The position numbers and the translations under genes were made by a program. From NCBI RefSeq assembly GCF_003206155.1, contig NZ_PZJV01000006.1, positions 122,924 to 186,923 of the forward strand: a stretch of DNA of 64,000 nt, written 5' to 3'. Position 1 is the first letter of the stretch; each line of letters begins with the position of its first letter. This DNA comes from Salinicola halophilus (GTDB lineage Bacteria; Pseudomonadota; Gammaproteobacteria; Pseudomonadales; Halomonadaceae). Below the pieces are notes generated by a model. That model was not told the origin of the DNA, made no database searches, and was given only the letters and a program-made list of their open reading frames with translations. Below, in pieces: positions 27,086 to 36,263 of the stretch.

Positions 27086-27405
27086 CACTCGGTCACCTGC
27101 TGCAGCCCGATCACGCCGATCAGAAGAATCACCAGAAAGGCGAGTACCGGCCAGTGGAACGGCACGCCGAACACCACCCAGTCCGCCACCGCCGTGCCTG
27201 CCGCGCCGAGACCGACGAAGACCGTGTAGACCGTGCTCACCGGCAGATAACGCACCGCCCGCGAGGCGAGCCACAGGCTGCCCACGGCGAGCATCACCGT
27301 CGCCGCCCACTCGAGCGGCGTACCGGCATGCTTGAGACCGGTCGCCCAGCCCACTTCGGCGGCGCCGGCGAACGGCAGAATGAACCACTGCGGCTGCATC
27401 ATCAC
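27085..27405 (-). CDS. SMR-family efflux subunit, YkkC-like
   Basis: 106 aa, four membrane helices. FAGAAEVGWATGLKHAG holds the essential Glu (about residue 17) and the W-A-x-G-L-K pattern of YkkC/SugE (Gdx)-type subunits. First gene of the pair, divergent from a TetR-family gene with a perfect operator between them. No guanidine riboswitch is visible in the short leader, unlike Bacillus ykkCD, so control is probably by the TetR protein. Confidence 0.88.
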   Translation of the reverse strand: MMMQPQWFILPFAGAAEVGWATGLKHAGTPLEWAATVMLAVGSLWLASRAVRYLPVSTVYTVFVGLGAAGTAVADWVVFGVPFHWPVLAFLVILLIGVIGLQQVTE

Positions 27406-27427
27406 GGCCCCTCGCTGTCCGAAAACT

Positions 27428-27445
27428 AACTAACGGTCGTTAGTT
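27428..27445. promoter_or_regulatory. TetR-type operator between tetR and the SMR pair
   Basis: AACTAACG-GT-CGTTAGTT is a perfect palindrome with 8-bp arms, placed 22 bp from the YkkC-like start. It fits repression of both divergent units by the neighbouring TetR-family protein. Confidence 0.85.
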
Positions 27446-27502
27446 TATTTGTCGGGCGTTTTCTTGGCAAGCTACGACGCCCGTCACCCGAGAGAGCGCC
27501 CA

Positions 27503-28105
27503 TTGAATACCCGCGACCGCCTCAAGCAGATCGGCCTCTCCCTGTTCGCCCGGCACGGCTACGAAGGCACGAGCCTTGCGCGCATCGCCGACGCCGCCGA
27601 GATCAAGAAGCCGTCGATCTACAACCACTTCGAGAGCAAGGCGGCGCTGTTTCTGGAACTCGCCGCCGACGCCGACACCGACCTGATCGCGCTGATGGAC
27701 GAAAGCCTCGTCGAACAGCGGGAGGCGCCGTTCGAGCAGCGGCTACGCCACCTGCTGCATCAGTGTGCGACGTTCGCCTATCGCGAACATCAGGGGGTTT
27801 TCTACAAGCGGTTTCTGCTCTTTCCGCCGCAGGAGCTTGCCGACGAGGCGAGCCAGATCATGCAGGCGGGGGAGCGACGAATCGATCAGCGTCTACGCAA
27901 GCTGTTCGCCGAGGGGCGAGCCGTCGGCGCCTTGCGGGACACTCTCGATGAAGCCGATTTTCTCGCCGCCTTCTACTGCGTGGTCGACGGCCTGCTGTCG
28001 GAGACCTTCATCTACTCGCCGTCGGAGCTTGCGCGGCGCTTCAGCGGCGTCTGGTCGGTGTTCTGGGCCGGCGTCGCCTCATCTGCCGGCTTGCGCCAGG
28101 CCTGA
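27503..28105 (+). CDS. TetR-family repressor of the SMR pair
   Basis: 200 aa. N-terminal helix-turn-helix (TRDRLKQIGLSLFARHGYEGTSLARIADAAEIKKPSIYNHFESK), then an all-helical ligand domain. Divergent from the YkkC/YkkD-like pair with a palindrome between, the classic efflux repressor arrangement. TTG 27503 is preferred because it begins the conserved domain; TTG 27449 in the same frame lies 4 nt beyond the operator. The 3' end overlaps the convergent methyltransferase-like gene by 94 nt. Confidence 0.85.
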   Translation: MNTRDRLKQIGLSLFARHGYEGTSLARIADAAEIKKPSIYNHFESKAALFLELAADADTDLIALMDESLVEQREAPFEQRLRHLLHQCATFAYREHQGVFYKRFLLFPPQELADEASQIMQAGERRIDQRLRKLFAEGRAVGALRDTLDEADFLAAFYCVVDGLLSETFIYSPSELARRFSGVWSVFWAGVASSAGLRQA

Positions 28106-28674
28106 TAGCAGTGCTGGTTGCGCTCCAGTGCGACCAGCGAGTGCGCCCCGAGCCCCGGCACCGGGACCGCTTCGAGGCCGTCGAGCGCGGCGATCGAATG
28201 GGGCGCACAGCCGTTGCGCGGCACGACGTCGTTCCAGCCGAGCAAGAAGAGCCCCTGGGGCTTGAGACAGGTGACGGCGCCGGCGAAAGCGGCTTCCACC
28301 GCGTCCGCATCGTCCAATCCCCAGCCGAGCACGCCGTTGCACACCACCGCGTCCAGCGAACCGGGCGCCACGTGATCCTCGATATCCACCATGTTGGCGA
28401 CGAGGTGTCGCTCGCCGCCGAATGGCGCCTTGGCCGGGTCGATCTCCATGGTGACCACGTGGGTCCGTGGCAGTAGCCGCGGATAGTGCCGCGTGTACCA
28501 GGCGCAGCCGACGAGCAGTACCGACGTGACCGCCGGATCGCGATCGAGCGACGGTAGGATCACATCTTCCAGCAGGCGGCGGTCGCCGTAGCGATAGCGC
28601 AGTATCCAGCCGGTGCGGTCGAGCGTGTTCAGAACGCGCGCAGCGGTGCGGTAGAGCTCGGCCTTCGCGGGCAT
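28012..28674 (-). CDS. Class I SAM-dependent methyltransferase-like protein
   Basis: 220 aa. A Rossmann-type core is suggested by SVLLVGCAWYTRHY (motif I-like), VVTMEIDPAKA (acidic end of strand 2), VDIEDHVAPGSLDAVVCNGVLGWG and PQGLFLLGWND. The glycine-rich loop is less canonical than in typical methyltransferases. Substrate unknown. Start at ATG 28674 with AAGGA upstream. Its 3' end runs 94 nt into the convergent tetR. Confidence 0.65.
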   Translation of the reverse strand: MPAKAELYRTAARVLNTLDRTGWILRYRYGDRRLLEDVILPSLDRDPAVTSVLLVGCAWYTRHYPRLLPRTHVVTMEIDPAKAPFGGERHLVANMVDIEDHVAPGSLDAVVCNGVLGWGLDDADAVEAAFAGAVTCLKPQGLFLLGWNDVVPRNGCAPHSIAALDGLEAVPVPGLGAHSLVALERNQHCYQAWRKPADEATPAQNTDQTPLKRRASSDGE

Positions 28675-28784
28675 GCGGTGACATCCTTGTGACGGCGACA
28701 CCTCAATCTAAGCCTTTCCTTCCACGCCCGACAATAGCGCCGAGCGTCACGACGACGTCGCTATCGAAAAAGCCTGTACGCTCG

Positions 28785-28818
28785 AAAAAGCCGCCGGCGA
28801 TGCGATCGCCGGCGGCTT
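28785..28818 (-). terminator. Terminator after djlA
   Basis: On the minus strand AAGCCGCCGGCGAT and its exact complement form a long stem followed by five U, 44 nt beyond the djlA stop. It ends the xseB-ispA-dxs-djlA run. Confidence 0.9.
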
Positions 28819-28861
28819 GGCAGTGAGACATCCGCCACGGCCAGCGCCGCAGCGGGTCGGC

Positions 28862-29638
28862 TCAGGCTTCGCCGGCGCGACGCTTGCGGATCACCTCGTA
28901 GGCGTTGCTGATCTCGCTGGTCCGCTCCTTGGCCGTCTCGCGCATGCTTTCCGGCAGCCCCTTGCCCGCGAGCTTGTCGGGGTGGTTTTCGCTCATCAGC
29001 TTGCGGTAGGCGCGCTTGAGTTCGGCATCGGTCGCCTCCTCGGAGACACCGAGCACGCGATAGGCATCCTCCAGCGACTGGCCGCTGCTCGCCTGGCTGC
29101 CGCCGGCCTGGTGCGCGCCGCCGCGCAGCATCGCTTCGATCTGGTCGATCTCCGCTTCCGAGAAGCCGAGTCCGCGGGCCACTCGCAGCAGCACCTCGTG
29201 CTCGGCGGGATGCATCTGGCCGTCGGAAGCGATCGCCGCCAGTTGAACCTGCAGGAAGACCTGCAGCAGCGCTCGCTGGCCACCGGTGACCTGACGCACC
29301 TTGGCCACTTCGGCATCGAGGTCGAAATCCGCCTCCTTGCCGCGGTTGAATGCCGCCTTCGCCCGCTCGCGCTGCTCGTCGTTGAGCTGCATGCGATCGA
29401 ACAGGGTCTGCGCGGTCCGAATCTCGTCTTCGGTGATATGGCCGTCGACCTTGCACACGCACCCCATCACCGCAAAGGTCGACTCGAGCAGCTGGTGCTG
29501 AATGTTGACCACTTTGCCCAGCAGCGACGCCCGCAGCTTCTTGGTGATCCACCAGCCGATACCCGCGCCGATGAGCAGCCCCGGCAGCTTGCCGATGAGA
29601 TAGCCAATGAAGGCGCCAATCGCAATCAAAAACAGCAT
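28862..29638 (-). CDS. djlA: Membrane-anchored DnaJ-like co-chaperone DjlA
   Basis: 258 aa. N-terminal glycine-rich membrane segment (about 1-30) typical of DjlA, a TerB-like helical domain (about 50-165, KVDGHITEDEIRTAQ ... SDGQMHPAEHEVLL), and a C-terminal J domain (about 190-258) with the essential HPD in SENHPDKL. Stimulates DnaK at the inner membrane. Lies 18 nt after dxs on the same strand. Confidence 0.93.
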   Translation of the reverse strand: MLFLIAIGAFIGYLIGKLPGLLIGAGIGWWITKKLRASLLGKVVNIQHQLLESTFAVMGCVCKVDGHITEDEIRTAQTLFDRMQLNDEQRERAKAAFNRGKEADFDLDAEVAKVRQVTGGQRALLQVFLQVQLAAIASDGQMHPAEHEVLLRVARGLGFSEAEIDQIEAMLRGGAHQAGGSQASSGQSLEDAYRVLGVSEEATDAELKRAYRKLMSENHPDKLAGKGLPESMRETAKERTSEISNAYEVIRKRRAGEA

Positions 29639-29656
29639 GGAGAGTTCCGTTGTTCG

Positions 29657-31618
29657 TTATTGAGGGGAGACGTCGGCGGCGGCGCTCGCCAGACGCTCAC
29701 GAATCGCCGCGTCGATACCGTCGACGTCGAGACCGCAGTCGCGCAGCAGCTCCGCGGGCTTGCCGTGCTCGACGAAGGCATCCGGGATGCCCAGGTTGAG
29801 CAAAGCGACTTCGACCCGCGCCGCCGCCAGCAGTTCGTTGACGCCGCTGCCGGCGCCGCCGGCGACGACGTTCTCTTCGAGCGTCACCACGAGATCGTGG
29901 TCATGGGCCGCGCGCAGGATCGCCTCACGATCCAGCGGCTTCACCGAGCGCATGTTGATATGCGTCGCATCCAGGCGTTCGGCGACCTCGGCGGCGGGCA
30001 CGTTGAGGCTGCCGAACGCGAGCAGTGCTACCCGGGGGCTCGCGCTCTCACCGGCATCGCGCCGGGTCTCGGCCTGGCCGATCGACAGGCGCGCCTCCAG
30101 GTCGGCCGGAATCTCGCTGCCCGGCCCGGTACCACGCGGGTAGCGTACCGCCGCCGGCCCGGCATGGTGATAGGCCGTCGAGAGCATCGCGCGGCACTCC
30201 GCTTCGTCCGCCGGCGCCAGAATGATCAGCCCCGGCACGCAGCGCAGAAAGGAGAGATCCATCGCGCCGTGATGGGTCGGGCCGTCTTCGCCGACGAGCC
30301 CGGCGCGGTCGATGGCGAAGGTGACGTCCAGGTGCTGCACGGCGACGTCGTGGATCAGCTGATCGTAGCCGCGCTGCAGAAAGGTCGAGTAGATCGCCAC
30401 TACCGGTTTCATGCCCTCGCAGGCCATGCCCGCGGCGAGCGTCACCGCATGCTGCTCGGCGATCGCGACGTCGAAGTAGCGCTCGGGATACGTCTGCGAG
30501 AAGCGCACCAGATCGGAGCCCTCGCGCATCGCCGGGGTGATGCCGATCAGCCGCGAATCCGCCGCCGCCATGTCGCAGAGCCAGTCGCCGAAGACGTTGC
30601 AGTACTTCTTGGGCTTCGGCCTCGGTGTCGCTGTGGTCGCGGGGGCGGAGACGGGATCGACCCGGGGCGCGGACGCCGGCGTCTTTTCGAGCTTGGTGAT
30701 GGCGTGAAAGCCGATCGGGTCAGACTCCGCCGGCCGAAAGCCGCGCCCCTTGCGGGTGCGCACGTGGAGAAACTGCGGCCCTTCCTGGTCGCGCAGCGCC
30801 TCGAGCGCCTGATTGAGCGCGCCGAGGTCGTGACCGTCGATGGGGCCGATGTAGTTGAAGCCCATCTCCTCGAACAGCGTCGCCGGGCTGATCATCCCCT
30901 TGACGTGCTCTTCGGTACGCCGCGCGAACTCGAGCGCCCCCGGCAGGTGCGAGAGCACGCGCTTGGAGTTCTCGCGCATCGCCGCGTAGGGCTTGCTGGT
31001 GAGAATCCGGGTGAGATAGCTCGCCATGCCGCCGACGTTCTCGGAGATCGACATCTCGTTGTCGTTGAGCACGACCAGCAGGTTGGCGTTGACGTGCCCG
31101 GCGTGGGCCAGCGCCTCGAAGGCCATGCCGGCGGTCAGCGCGCCGTCGCCGATCACCGCGCAGACGCGGCGCTTTTCGCCCTTGGCCCGGGCGCCGAGTG
31201 CCATGCCGAGTGCCGCCGAGATGGAGGTGCTGGAGTGGCCGACGCCGAAGGTGTCGAACGCGGACTCCTCGCGCCGTGGAAAGGCGGCGAGCCCGCCGTA
31301 CTGACGAATCCCCAGCAGCGCCTCGCGTCGCCCGGTCAGGATCTTGTGCGGATAGGCCTGATGACCCACGTCCCATACCAGACGGTCATGGGGCGTCTCG
31401 AGGGCGCGGTGCAGCGCGACGGTCAGCTCCACCACGCCGAGGCCGGCGCCGAAGTGGCCGCCGCTGACGCCGACGCTGTAGAGCAGATAGGCGCGCAGCT
31501 CGTCGGCGACCTCGCGCAGCTGCGCAAGCGTCATCTCCCGCAGCCCGTCCGGCGTCTCGAGCGCGTCGAGCCGTGGTGTCAGGGGGCGCTGGGTGGGAAT
31601 CTCATCGAACAACTTCAT
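29657..31618 (-). CDS. dxs: 1-deoxy-D-xylulose-5-phosphate synthase
   Basis: 653 aa. N-terminal transketolase region with [20 protein letters not shown]-binding [18 protein letters not shown]...NDNEMSIS, the Pyr domain ([36 protein letters not shown]) and the C-terminal domain. First enzyme of the MEP isoprenoid pathway. A Pro/Thr/Ala-rich linker (about 325-345) sits between domains and looks a little long. Follows ispA by 16 nt, coupling precursor and prenyl-diphosphate synthesis. Confidence 0.97.
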   Translation of the reverse strand: MKLFDEIPTQRPLTPRLDALETPDGLREMTLAQLREVADELRAYLLYSVGVSGGHFGAGLGVVELTVALHRALETPHDRLVWDVGHQAYPHKILTGRREALLGIRQYGGLAAFPRREESAFDTFGVGHSSTSISAALGMALGARAKGEKRRVCAVIGDGALTAGMAFEALAHAGHVNANLLVVLNDNEMSISENVGGMASYLTRILTSKPYAAMRENSKRVLSHLPGALEFARRTEEHVKGMISPATLFEEMGFNYIGPIDGHDLGALNQALEALRDQEGPQFLHVRTRKGRGFRPAESDPIGFHAITKLEKTPASAPRVDPVSAPATTATPRPKPKKYCNVFGDWLCDMAAADSRLIGITPAMREGSDLVRFSQTYPERYFDVAIAEQHAVTLAAGMACEGMKPVVAIYSTFLQRGYDQLIHDVAVQHLDVTFAIDRAGLVGEDGPTHHGAMDLSFLRCVPGLIILAPADEAECRAMLSTAYHHAGPAAVRYPRGTGPGSEIPADLEARLSIGQAETRRDAGESASPRVALLAFGSLNVPAAEVAERLDATHINMRSVKPLDREAILRAAHDHDLVVTLEENVVAGGAGSGVNELLAAARVEVALLNLGIPDAFVEHGKPAELLRDCGLDVDGIDAAIRERLASAAADVSPQ

Positions 31619-31634
31619 AGCATGTCGTTACCGG

Positions 31635-32567
31635 TCAGTGATCACGATCGATCATGGTTCTCGCCAGCGCCGCCAGCGCCGTGCCTTTCTCGCCGAGCAC
31701 GTCGAGCGCGTCGAGTGCCTCGGCCAGCAGATCCTGAGCGCGCTCACGGGCCGGCTCCAGACCGAGCAGCGCAGGGTAGGTGGGCTTGTCGCGCTGGGCA
31801 TCGGCACCGGAGGTCTTGCCCAGCGTCTGAGTGTCGCCGGTGACGTCGAGCACGTCGTCCTGGATCTGGAACGCCAGGCCAATGGCACCGGCGTAGCGAT
31901 CGAGCGCCGCGAGGCGGGGATCGCTCTCCTCGACCGCCGTCAGCGCGCCGAGCCGAACCGCGGCGCGAATCAGCGCGCCGGTCTTGTGCTGATGCATGCG
32001 CTGCAATGACGCCAGGTCCATGCGCGAGCCCACCGCGCCGAGATCGATCGCCTGGCCGGCCGCCATGCCGTCGCGACCGGCGGCGCGGGCGAGCGTCGTG
32101 ACCAGCGCCCCGAGACGCGGATGCGGCGTCGCCGCCAGCACCTCGAAAGCCAGCGTCTGCAGCGCGTCGCCGGCGAGAATCGCCGAGGGCTCGTCGAAAG
32201 CGCGATGGACGGTCGGCCGACCCCGGCGAAGATCGTCGTCGTCCATCGCCGGCAGGTCGTCGTGAATGAGCGAATACGCGTGGATCATCTCCACCGCCGC
32301 GGCCGGCGCATCGAGAGCGTCGTCGCTGGCGCCGAGTGCCTGGCCGGCAAGATAGACGAGGATCGGCCGCAGGCGCTTGCCGGTGCCCAGCACGCCGTAG
32401 CGCATGGCGTCGTCGAGCGACGGGCAGACGCCATCCTGTCGATTGAGGCAGTCGGCGAGCACGCAATCGGCACGCGCTCGCGCTGCATCGATCGCCCGCG
32501 AGGGGGGAACGCTGTCCCCGGGCGAGGCGGTCGCCTTGGCGGCTTCCGGCGTTACGTCACTGTCCAT
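31635..32567 (-). CDS. ispA: Farnesyl diphosphate (geranyltranstransferase) synthase
   Basis: 310 aa from ATG 32567 with GGGAGG. First aspartate-rich motif [19 protein letters not shown] and second [16 protein letters not shown], plus the [12 protein letters not shown] region of IspA. Condenses DMAPP/IPP to farnesyl diphosphate. The start overlaps the 3' end of xseB by 11 nt, giving the common xseB-ispA-dxs operon. Confidence 0.96.
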   Translation of the reverse strand: MDSDVTPEAAKATASPGDSVPPSRAIDAARARADCVLADCLNRQDGVCPSLDDAMRYGVLGTGKRLRPILVYLAGQALGASDDALDAPAAAVEMIHAYSLIHDDLPAMDDDDLRRGRPTVHRAFDEPSAILAGDALQTLAFEVLAATPHPRLGALVTTLARAAGRDGMAAGQAIDLGAVGSRMDLASLQRMHQHKTGALIRAAVRLGALTAVEESDPRLAALDRYAGAIGLAFQIQDDVLDVTGDTQTLGKTSGADAQRDKPTYPALLGLEPARERAQDLLAEALDALDVLGEKGTALAALARTMIDRDH

Positions 32568-32862
32568 GGCCGGCCTCCCGGTCCCGGTCATCCTGCGGGG
32601 CATCGAAGGCGACGCCCTCCAGGCTACCGTCGGCCTGCTCGAGCAGGGCCTGCACCTTGAGTTCGGCGTCATCCAGGCGGCGTTGCGCGTCGCGGGTGAG
32701 CCGAATGCCCTGCTCGAAGGCGTCGAGCGAGGCTTCGAGGCTCAGCTCGCCGGACTCGAGCCGGCCGACCAGCCCCTCGAGCGTCGAGAGCGTGGCGGCG
32801 AAATCTTGCGGCGGGTCGCGGTCGGCCTGGGTCGCTGGCCGGTCGGCGCTGTTATCGGACAT
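32557..32862 (-). CDS. xseB: Exodeoxyribonuclease VII small subunit
   Basis: 101 aa. Core [51 protein letters not shown] matches XseB. Binds XseA to form the ssDNA exonuclease; xseA is not in this window. Start ATG 32862; the N-terminal 20 residues are a polar tail. First gene of the isoprenoid operon. Confidence 0.95.
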   Translation of the reverse strand: MSDNSADRPATQADRDPPQDFAATLSTLEGLVGRLESGELSLEASLDAFEQGIRLTRDAQRRLDDAELKVQALLEQADGSLEGVAFDAPQDDRDREAGHGQ

Positions 32863-33031
32863 AGGGCTCTCGTGTCGTCGCTCTCGCCACACCGAGCCGG
32901 CATCGAGAGCTGTCGTCTGGGCGAGGCGGCCATGCCGCACGCCGATTCATGTTTGACGGATGAGTATACACCGCTGCCCCCCCGGGTCGTCTGCCCTCCC
33001 ACCCCATTCGCGCGGCTGTCGGCGCCTGGAG

Positions 33032-33085
33032 ATCTCACTTCGCGCCAAATCCAACTTAGCTTTTAACCTGCGTTAAAAGTGAGAT
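33032..33085. promoter_or_regulatory. Nested inverted repeats upstream of the zinc dehydrogenase
   Basis: ATCTCACTT (33032-33040) pairs with AAGTGAGAT (33077-33085), and inside lies CTTTTAAC-CTGC-GTTAAAAG (33060-33079), a perfect 8-bp-arm repeat. The 372-nt interval 32863-33234 has no gene. The repeats could be operators for the dehydrogenase gene or a hairpin in its leader. Confidence 0.45.
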
Positions 33086-33234
33086 TTTGGGCGCTTTTAC
33101 GCTCTCCTTTGACGCCGATCGCCTCAAGAACTTGGCGCTTCCACATTTCTTTCTCTACGTTTGAGGCACCGGCGGCGTATCGAACGTCGCCCTCGACTGC
33201 ATCGCAGCCAATGGCCTCGATCAAGGAGACGATC

Positions 33235-34401
33235 TTGAAAGCACTCGTTTATCACGGCGCCGAGGACGTACGCGTCGACAACGTTCCCGAACCCAAGCTC
33301 CAGGCAGATGACGACATCATCCTGCGGGTTACCGCCACGGCGATCTGCGGCTCGGATCTGCACCTGTATCGCGGTGCGATGCCGGCCACCGAACCCGGCG
33401 ACATCTTCGGTCACGAATTCATGGGCGTGGTGGAAGAGGCCGGCTCCGCGGTCACCAGCGTGAAAAAGGGCGATCGCGTGGTAGTGCCCTTCGTCATCGC
33501 CTGCGGCAGCTGCTTTTTCTGCCAGCACTCGCTCTACGCCGCCTGCGAAACCACCAACCCGGACGACGGCGGTGCGCTCAACAAGAAGTCGATTCCCGCC
33601 CCGGCGGCGCTGTTCGGCTTTTCGCACATGTACGGCGGCATTCCCGGCGGCCAGGCGGAATACGTCCGCGTCCCCCAGGCCAACGCCGGCCCCTATGCGA
33701 TTCCCGAAGGCCTTTCCGACGAGAAAGTCCTGTTCATGTCCGACATCCTGCCGACCGGCTATCAGGCGGTGATCAACGCGGGCATCCAGAAGGGCTCGAG
33801 CGTGGCGATCTTCGGCGCCGGTCCGGTGGGTCTGCTGTCGGCGGCCTGCGCCCGCATGGAAGGCGCCGAGCGCATCATCATGGTCGACAACCAGTCCTAT
33901 CGTCTCGATTTCGCCAAGCGGACCTACGGCGTCGAGACGCTCAACTTCGACGAGGTCGAGGACGTCGCCGACGCCATCGTGCAGATGACCGACGGCTATC
34001 GCGGCGTGGATGCGGTGATCGATGCCGTGGGCTACGAATCCAAGGGCCATGGCGGCAAACTGCCGTCGATGGACCGCTTCGAGGTCCAGAGCAGCGACAT
34101 CGCCCTGCATCAGTGCCTGGCGGCGGTACGGCGCGGCGGCAACGTCAGCATCCCCGGCGTCTACGCCGGCGCGGTCGACGGCTTTCTGATCGGCGACTTC
34201 TTCGACAAGGGCCTGACCATGAAAGGCGGCCAGACCCACGTGCATCACTACCTGCCCACGCTGCTCAAGGCGATTCAGGATGGCACGCTGGCGCCGGAGT
34301 CGATCATCAGCCACCGCATGAACCTCGAAGACGCCGCCAAGGGCTATCAGATGTTCGATGCCAAGGCGGACGACTGCCGCAAGATCGTGCTCACCCCTTA
34401 A
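33235..34401 (+). CDS. Zinc-dependent alcohol/formaldehyde dehydrogenase-type protein
   Basis: 388 aa from TTG 33235, preceded by AAGGAG at good spacing; no ATG lies at the family start position. MDR fold: catalytic-zinc region [11 protein letters not shown] and [12 protein letters not shown], structural-zinc region [18 protein letters not shown]-binding [27 protein letters not shown]. It resembles the class III-like, glutathione-independent formaldehyde dehydrogenase group with a long insertion ([12 protein letters not shown]). Precise substrate unknown. Confidence 0.85.
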   Translation: MKALVYHGAEDVRVDNVPEPKLQADDDIILRVTATAICGSDLHLYRGAMPATEPGDIFGHEFMGVVEEAGSAVTSVKKGDRVVVPFVIACGSCFFCQHSLYAACETTNPDDGGALNKKSIPAPAALFGFSHMYGGIPGGQAEYVRVPQANAGPYAIPEGLSDEKVLFMSDILPTGYQAVINAGIQKGSSVAIFGAGPVGLLSAACARMEGAERIIMVDNQSYRLDFAKRTYGVETLNFDEVEDVADAIVQMTDGYRGVDAVIDAVGYESKGHGGKLPSMDRFEVQSSDIALHQCLAAVRRGGNVSIPGVYAGAVDGFLIGDFFDKGLTMKGGQTHVHHYLPTLLKAIQDGTLAPESIISHRMNLEDAAKGYQMFDAKADDCRKIVLTP

Positions 34402-34416
34402 GACGCCTCTCCTCTT

Positions 34417-34440
34417 CGTGCCCCGGTTCGCCGGGGCACG
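34417..34440 (+). terminator. Hairpin after the zinc dehydrogenase
   Basis: CGTGCCCCGG-TTCG-CCGGGGCACG is a perfect 10-bp stem with a stable tetraloop 15 nt after the stop. No T-tract follows, so it may be a weak or Rho-assisted terminator. Confidence 0.5.
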
Positions 34441-34637
34441 CCTACCTGATTCATCGCTTTCCGGTGATGACCTTCCGCGTCGTTTTCATCGTCGAATGCG
34501 ACGGCTGTGATACGCTATGCGACCTTTGAGACCGCTCCCCCGCCGCGTTCGCGACGCTGACCGACGGTCCGATTTCACTGCAGCGGCGCCGTTGTCGTCG
34601 CTGTCGCGCCAAGCCGATGAAGAAAGGTTGATCCCCA

Positions 34638-35888
34638 ATGGCCAAGACGTCCCTGGACAAGAGCAAGATCAAGTTCCTGCTGCTCGAGGGCATTCATCAG
34701 TCCGCCGTGGATTCGCTGTTGAACGCGGGCTACACCAACATCGAGACACTCTCCACGTCGCTGACCGAAGACGAGCTGATCGAGAAGATTCGCGACGTTC
34801 ACTTCATCGGTATCCGCTCGCGCACCCAGCTCACCGAGCGCGTCTTCGCCGCCGCCGAAAGGCTCACGGCGGTGGGCTGTTTCTGCATCGGCACCAACCA
34901 GGTCGATCTCGATGCCGCGCTCAAGCGCGCCATTCCGGTCTTCAACGCGCCCTACTCCAACACCCGTTCGGTCGCCGAGCTGGTGCTGGCCGAGACCATC
35001 ATGCTGCTGCGCGGCATCCCGGAGAAGAACGCCCGGGCGCATCAGGGCGGCTGGCTCAAATCGGCCAAGAACTCCCATGAGGCACGCGGCAAGACGCTGG
35101 GCATCGTCGGCTACGGCAGCATCGGCGCTCAGCTCTCGGTGCTCGCCGAAGGGCTCGGCTTCGACGTGCTCTACTACGACGTGGTGACCAAGCTCGCCAT
35201 GGGCAACGCCCGCCAGGTGGGGAGTCTGGAAGAGCTGCTGGCGCGTGCCGACGTGGTCACGCTGCACGTGCCGGACCTGCCCGCCACCCGCTGGATGATC
35301 GGCGCCGAGCAGATCGCGCTGATGAAGCAGAACGCCATTCTGATCAACGCCTCCCGCGGTTCGGTGGTCGAGATCGAACCGCTGGCGGAAGCGCTCAAGG
35401 CCGGCAGGCTGCTGGGGGCGGCGGTCGACGTCTTCCCCGTCGAGCCCAAGGGGGCGGACGAGGAGTTCGTCTCGCCGCTCAGAGGGCTCGAGAACGTCAT
35501 TCTCACCCCGCACATCGGCGGCTCGACCCTGGAAGCGCAGGAGAACATCGGCGTCGAAGTGGCCGAGAAGCTGGTGACCTACTCCGACAACGGCACCACC
35601 ATCACCTCGGTCAACTTCCCCGAGGTGGCGCTCCCTTCGCATCCGGACAAGCATCGTCTGCTGCACATTCACGAGAACGTGCCCGGCGTACTCTCCGAGA
35701 TCAACCGCGTACTGTCGGACAACGGCATCAACATCGCCGGCCAGTTTCTCCAGACCAACGACAAGGTGGGTTACGTGGTCGTCGACGTCGACAAGGGCTA
35801 CGGCGACAAGGCGCTGGAAGCGCTCAAGCAGGTCAGCCATACCCTGCGTCTGCGTGTACTCTACTCCGAAACCGACTACCGCCCCTGA
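34638..35888 (+). CDS. serA: D-3-phosphoglycerate dehydrogenase
   Basis: 416 aa. NAD-binding GIVGYGSIGAQLSVLAEGLGFDV, catalytic Arg in INASRGSVVEI, Glu in DVFPVEP and His in LTPHIGGSTLEAQ, and a C-terminal ACT domain (HENVPGVLSEINRVLSDNGINIAG) for serine feedback. First step of serine synthesis. ATG 34638. Single gene with its own terminator. Confidence 0.97.
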   Translation: MAKTSLDKSKIKFLLLEGIHQSAVDSLLNAGYTNIETLSTSLTEDELIEKIRDVHFIGIRSRTQLTERVFAAAERLTAVGCFCIGTNQVDLDAALKRAIPVFNAPYSNTRSVAELVLAETIMLLRGIPEKNARAHQGGWLKSAKNSHEARGKTLGIVGYGSIGAQLSVLAEGLGFDVLYYDVVTKLAMGNARQVGSLEELLARADVVTLHVPDLPATRWMIGAEQIALMKQNAILINASRGSVVEIEPLAEALKAGRLLGAAVDVFPVEPKGADEEFVSPLRGLENVILTPHIGGSTLEAQENIGVEVAEKLVTYSDNGTTITSVNFPEVALPSHPDKHRLLHIHENVPGVLSEINRVLSDNGINIAGQFLQTNDKVGYVVVDVDKGYGDKALEALKQVSHTLRLRVLYSETDYRP

Positions 35889-35931
35889 GCGCCAGCCCCG
35901 CTAGCGCCCCGATGACGGGAAGCGTCACGCA

Positions 35932-35965
35932 AAAGCCCCCGGCGAGATATCGCCGGGGGCTTTTT
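35932..35965 (+). terminator. Terminator after serA
   Basis: AAGCCCCCGGCGA-GATA-TCGCCGGGGGCTT with T5 following and an A-run before it, so it can also serve the minus strand. Confidence 0.92.
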
Positions 35966-36008
35966 CATGCTGGCGTCGTACCGAAGCCGCTAACCGCTAA
36001 CCGCCGGC

Positions 36009-36188
36009 TCAGGGCAGCGCGCCGCTACCGTTCTGCCCGCGGGAGGCGTCCGCCGGATTGCTGGTCGGGCCCTCCTGGGGCACGCCGGCCTCGACGTCGC
36101 GCTGGCCATTGGCGTAGGTGTTGACGGTACAGCCGGCAAGCCCTGCGAGCAGGCCGACGGCGAGAGTGAGTGTGAGTAGCATGCGCAT
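36009..36188 (-). CDS. Small lipoprotein downstream of the TonB receptor
   Basis: 59 aa, short and easily missed. N-terminal lipoprotein signal MRMLLTLTLAVGLLAGLAGC with lipobox LAGC (Cys20), then a polar mature part of about 40 residues (TVNTYANGQRDVEAGVPQEG...). AAGGA lies 7 nt before ATG 36188. It follows the TonB-receptor gene by 75 nt on the same strand and is probably cotranscribed. No family recognised; entericidin-like and other tiny lipoproteins are comparable in size. Confidence 0.75.
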   Translation of the reverse strand: MRMLLTLTLAVGLLAGLAGCTVNTYANGQRDVEAGVPQEGPTSNPADASRGQNGSGALP

Positions 36189-36263
36189 GGTGCGTTCCTT
36201 GTCCGATCCGGGCGGTGATGACGGCCGTTCTTCGTTCGGCGCGTTCGGGCGTGTCCGCCGAGT

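Noticed and set aside
26756-27388. A 210-aa SMR protein with a long N-terminal domain
   Set aside because: The first 101 residues are an out-of-frame reading of the YkkC-like gene; the real YkkD-like gene starts at 27085.
27406-27500. Guanidine (ykkC) riboswitch upstream of the SMR pair
   Set aside because: The leader is too short and holds only the TetR-type palindrome; the riboswitch motifs are not visible.
28817-31843. A 1008-aa open frame on the plus strand opposite djlA and dxs
   Set aside because: It is antisense to two clear genes, rich in Arg/His/Gly/Ala, and has no domain pattern. Long antisense frames are common in GC-rich DNA.
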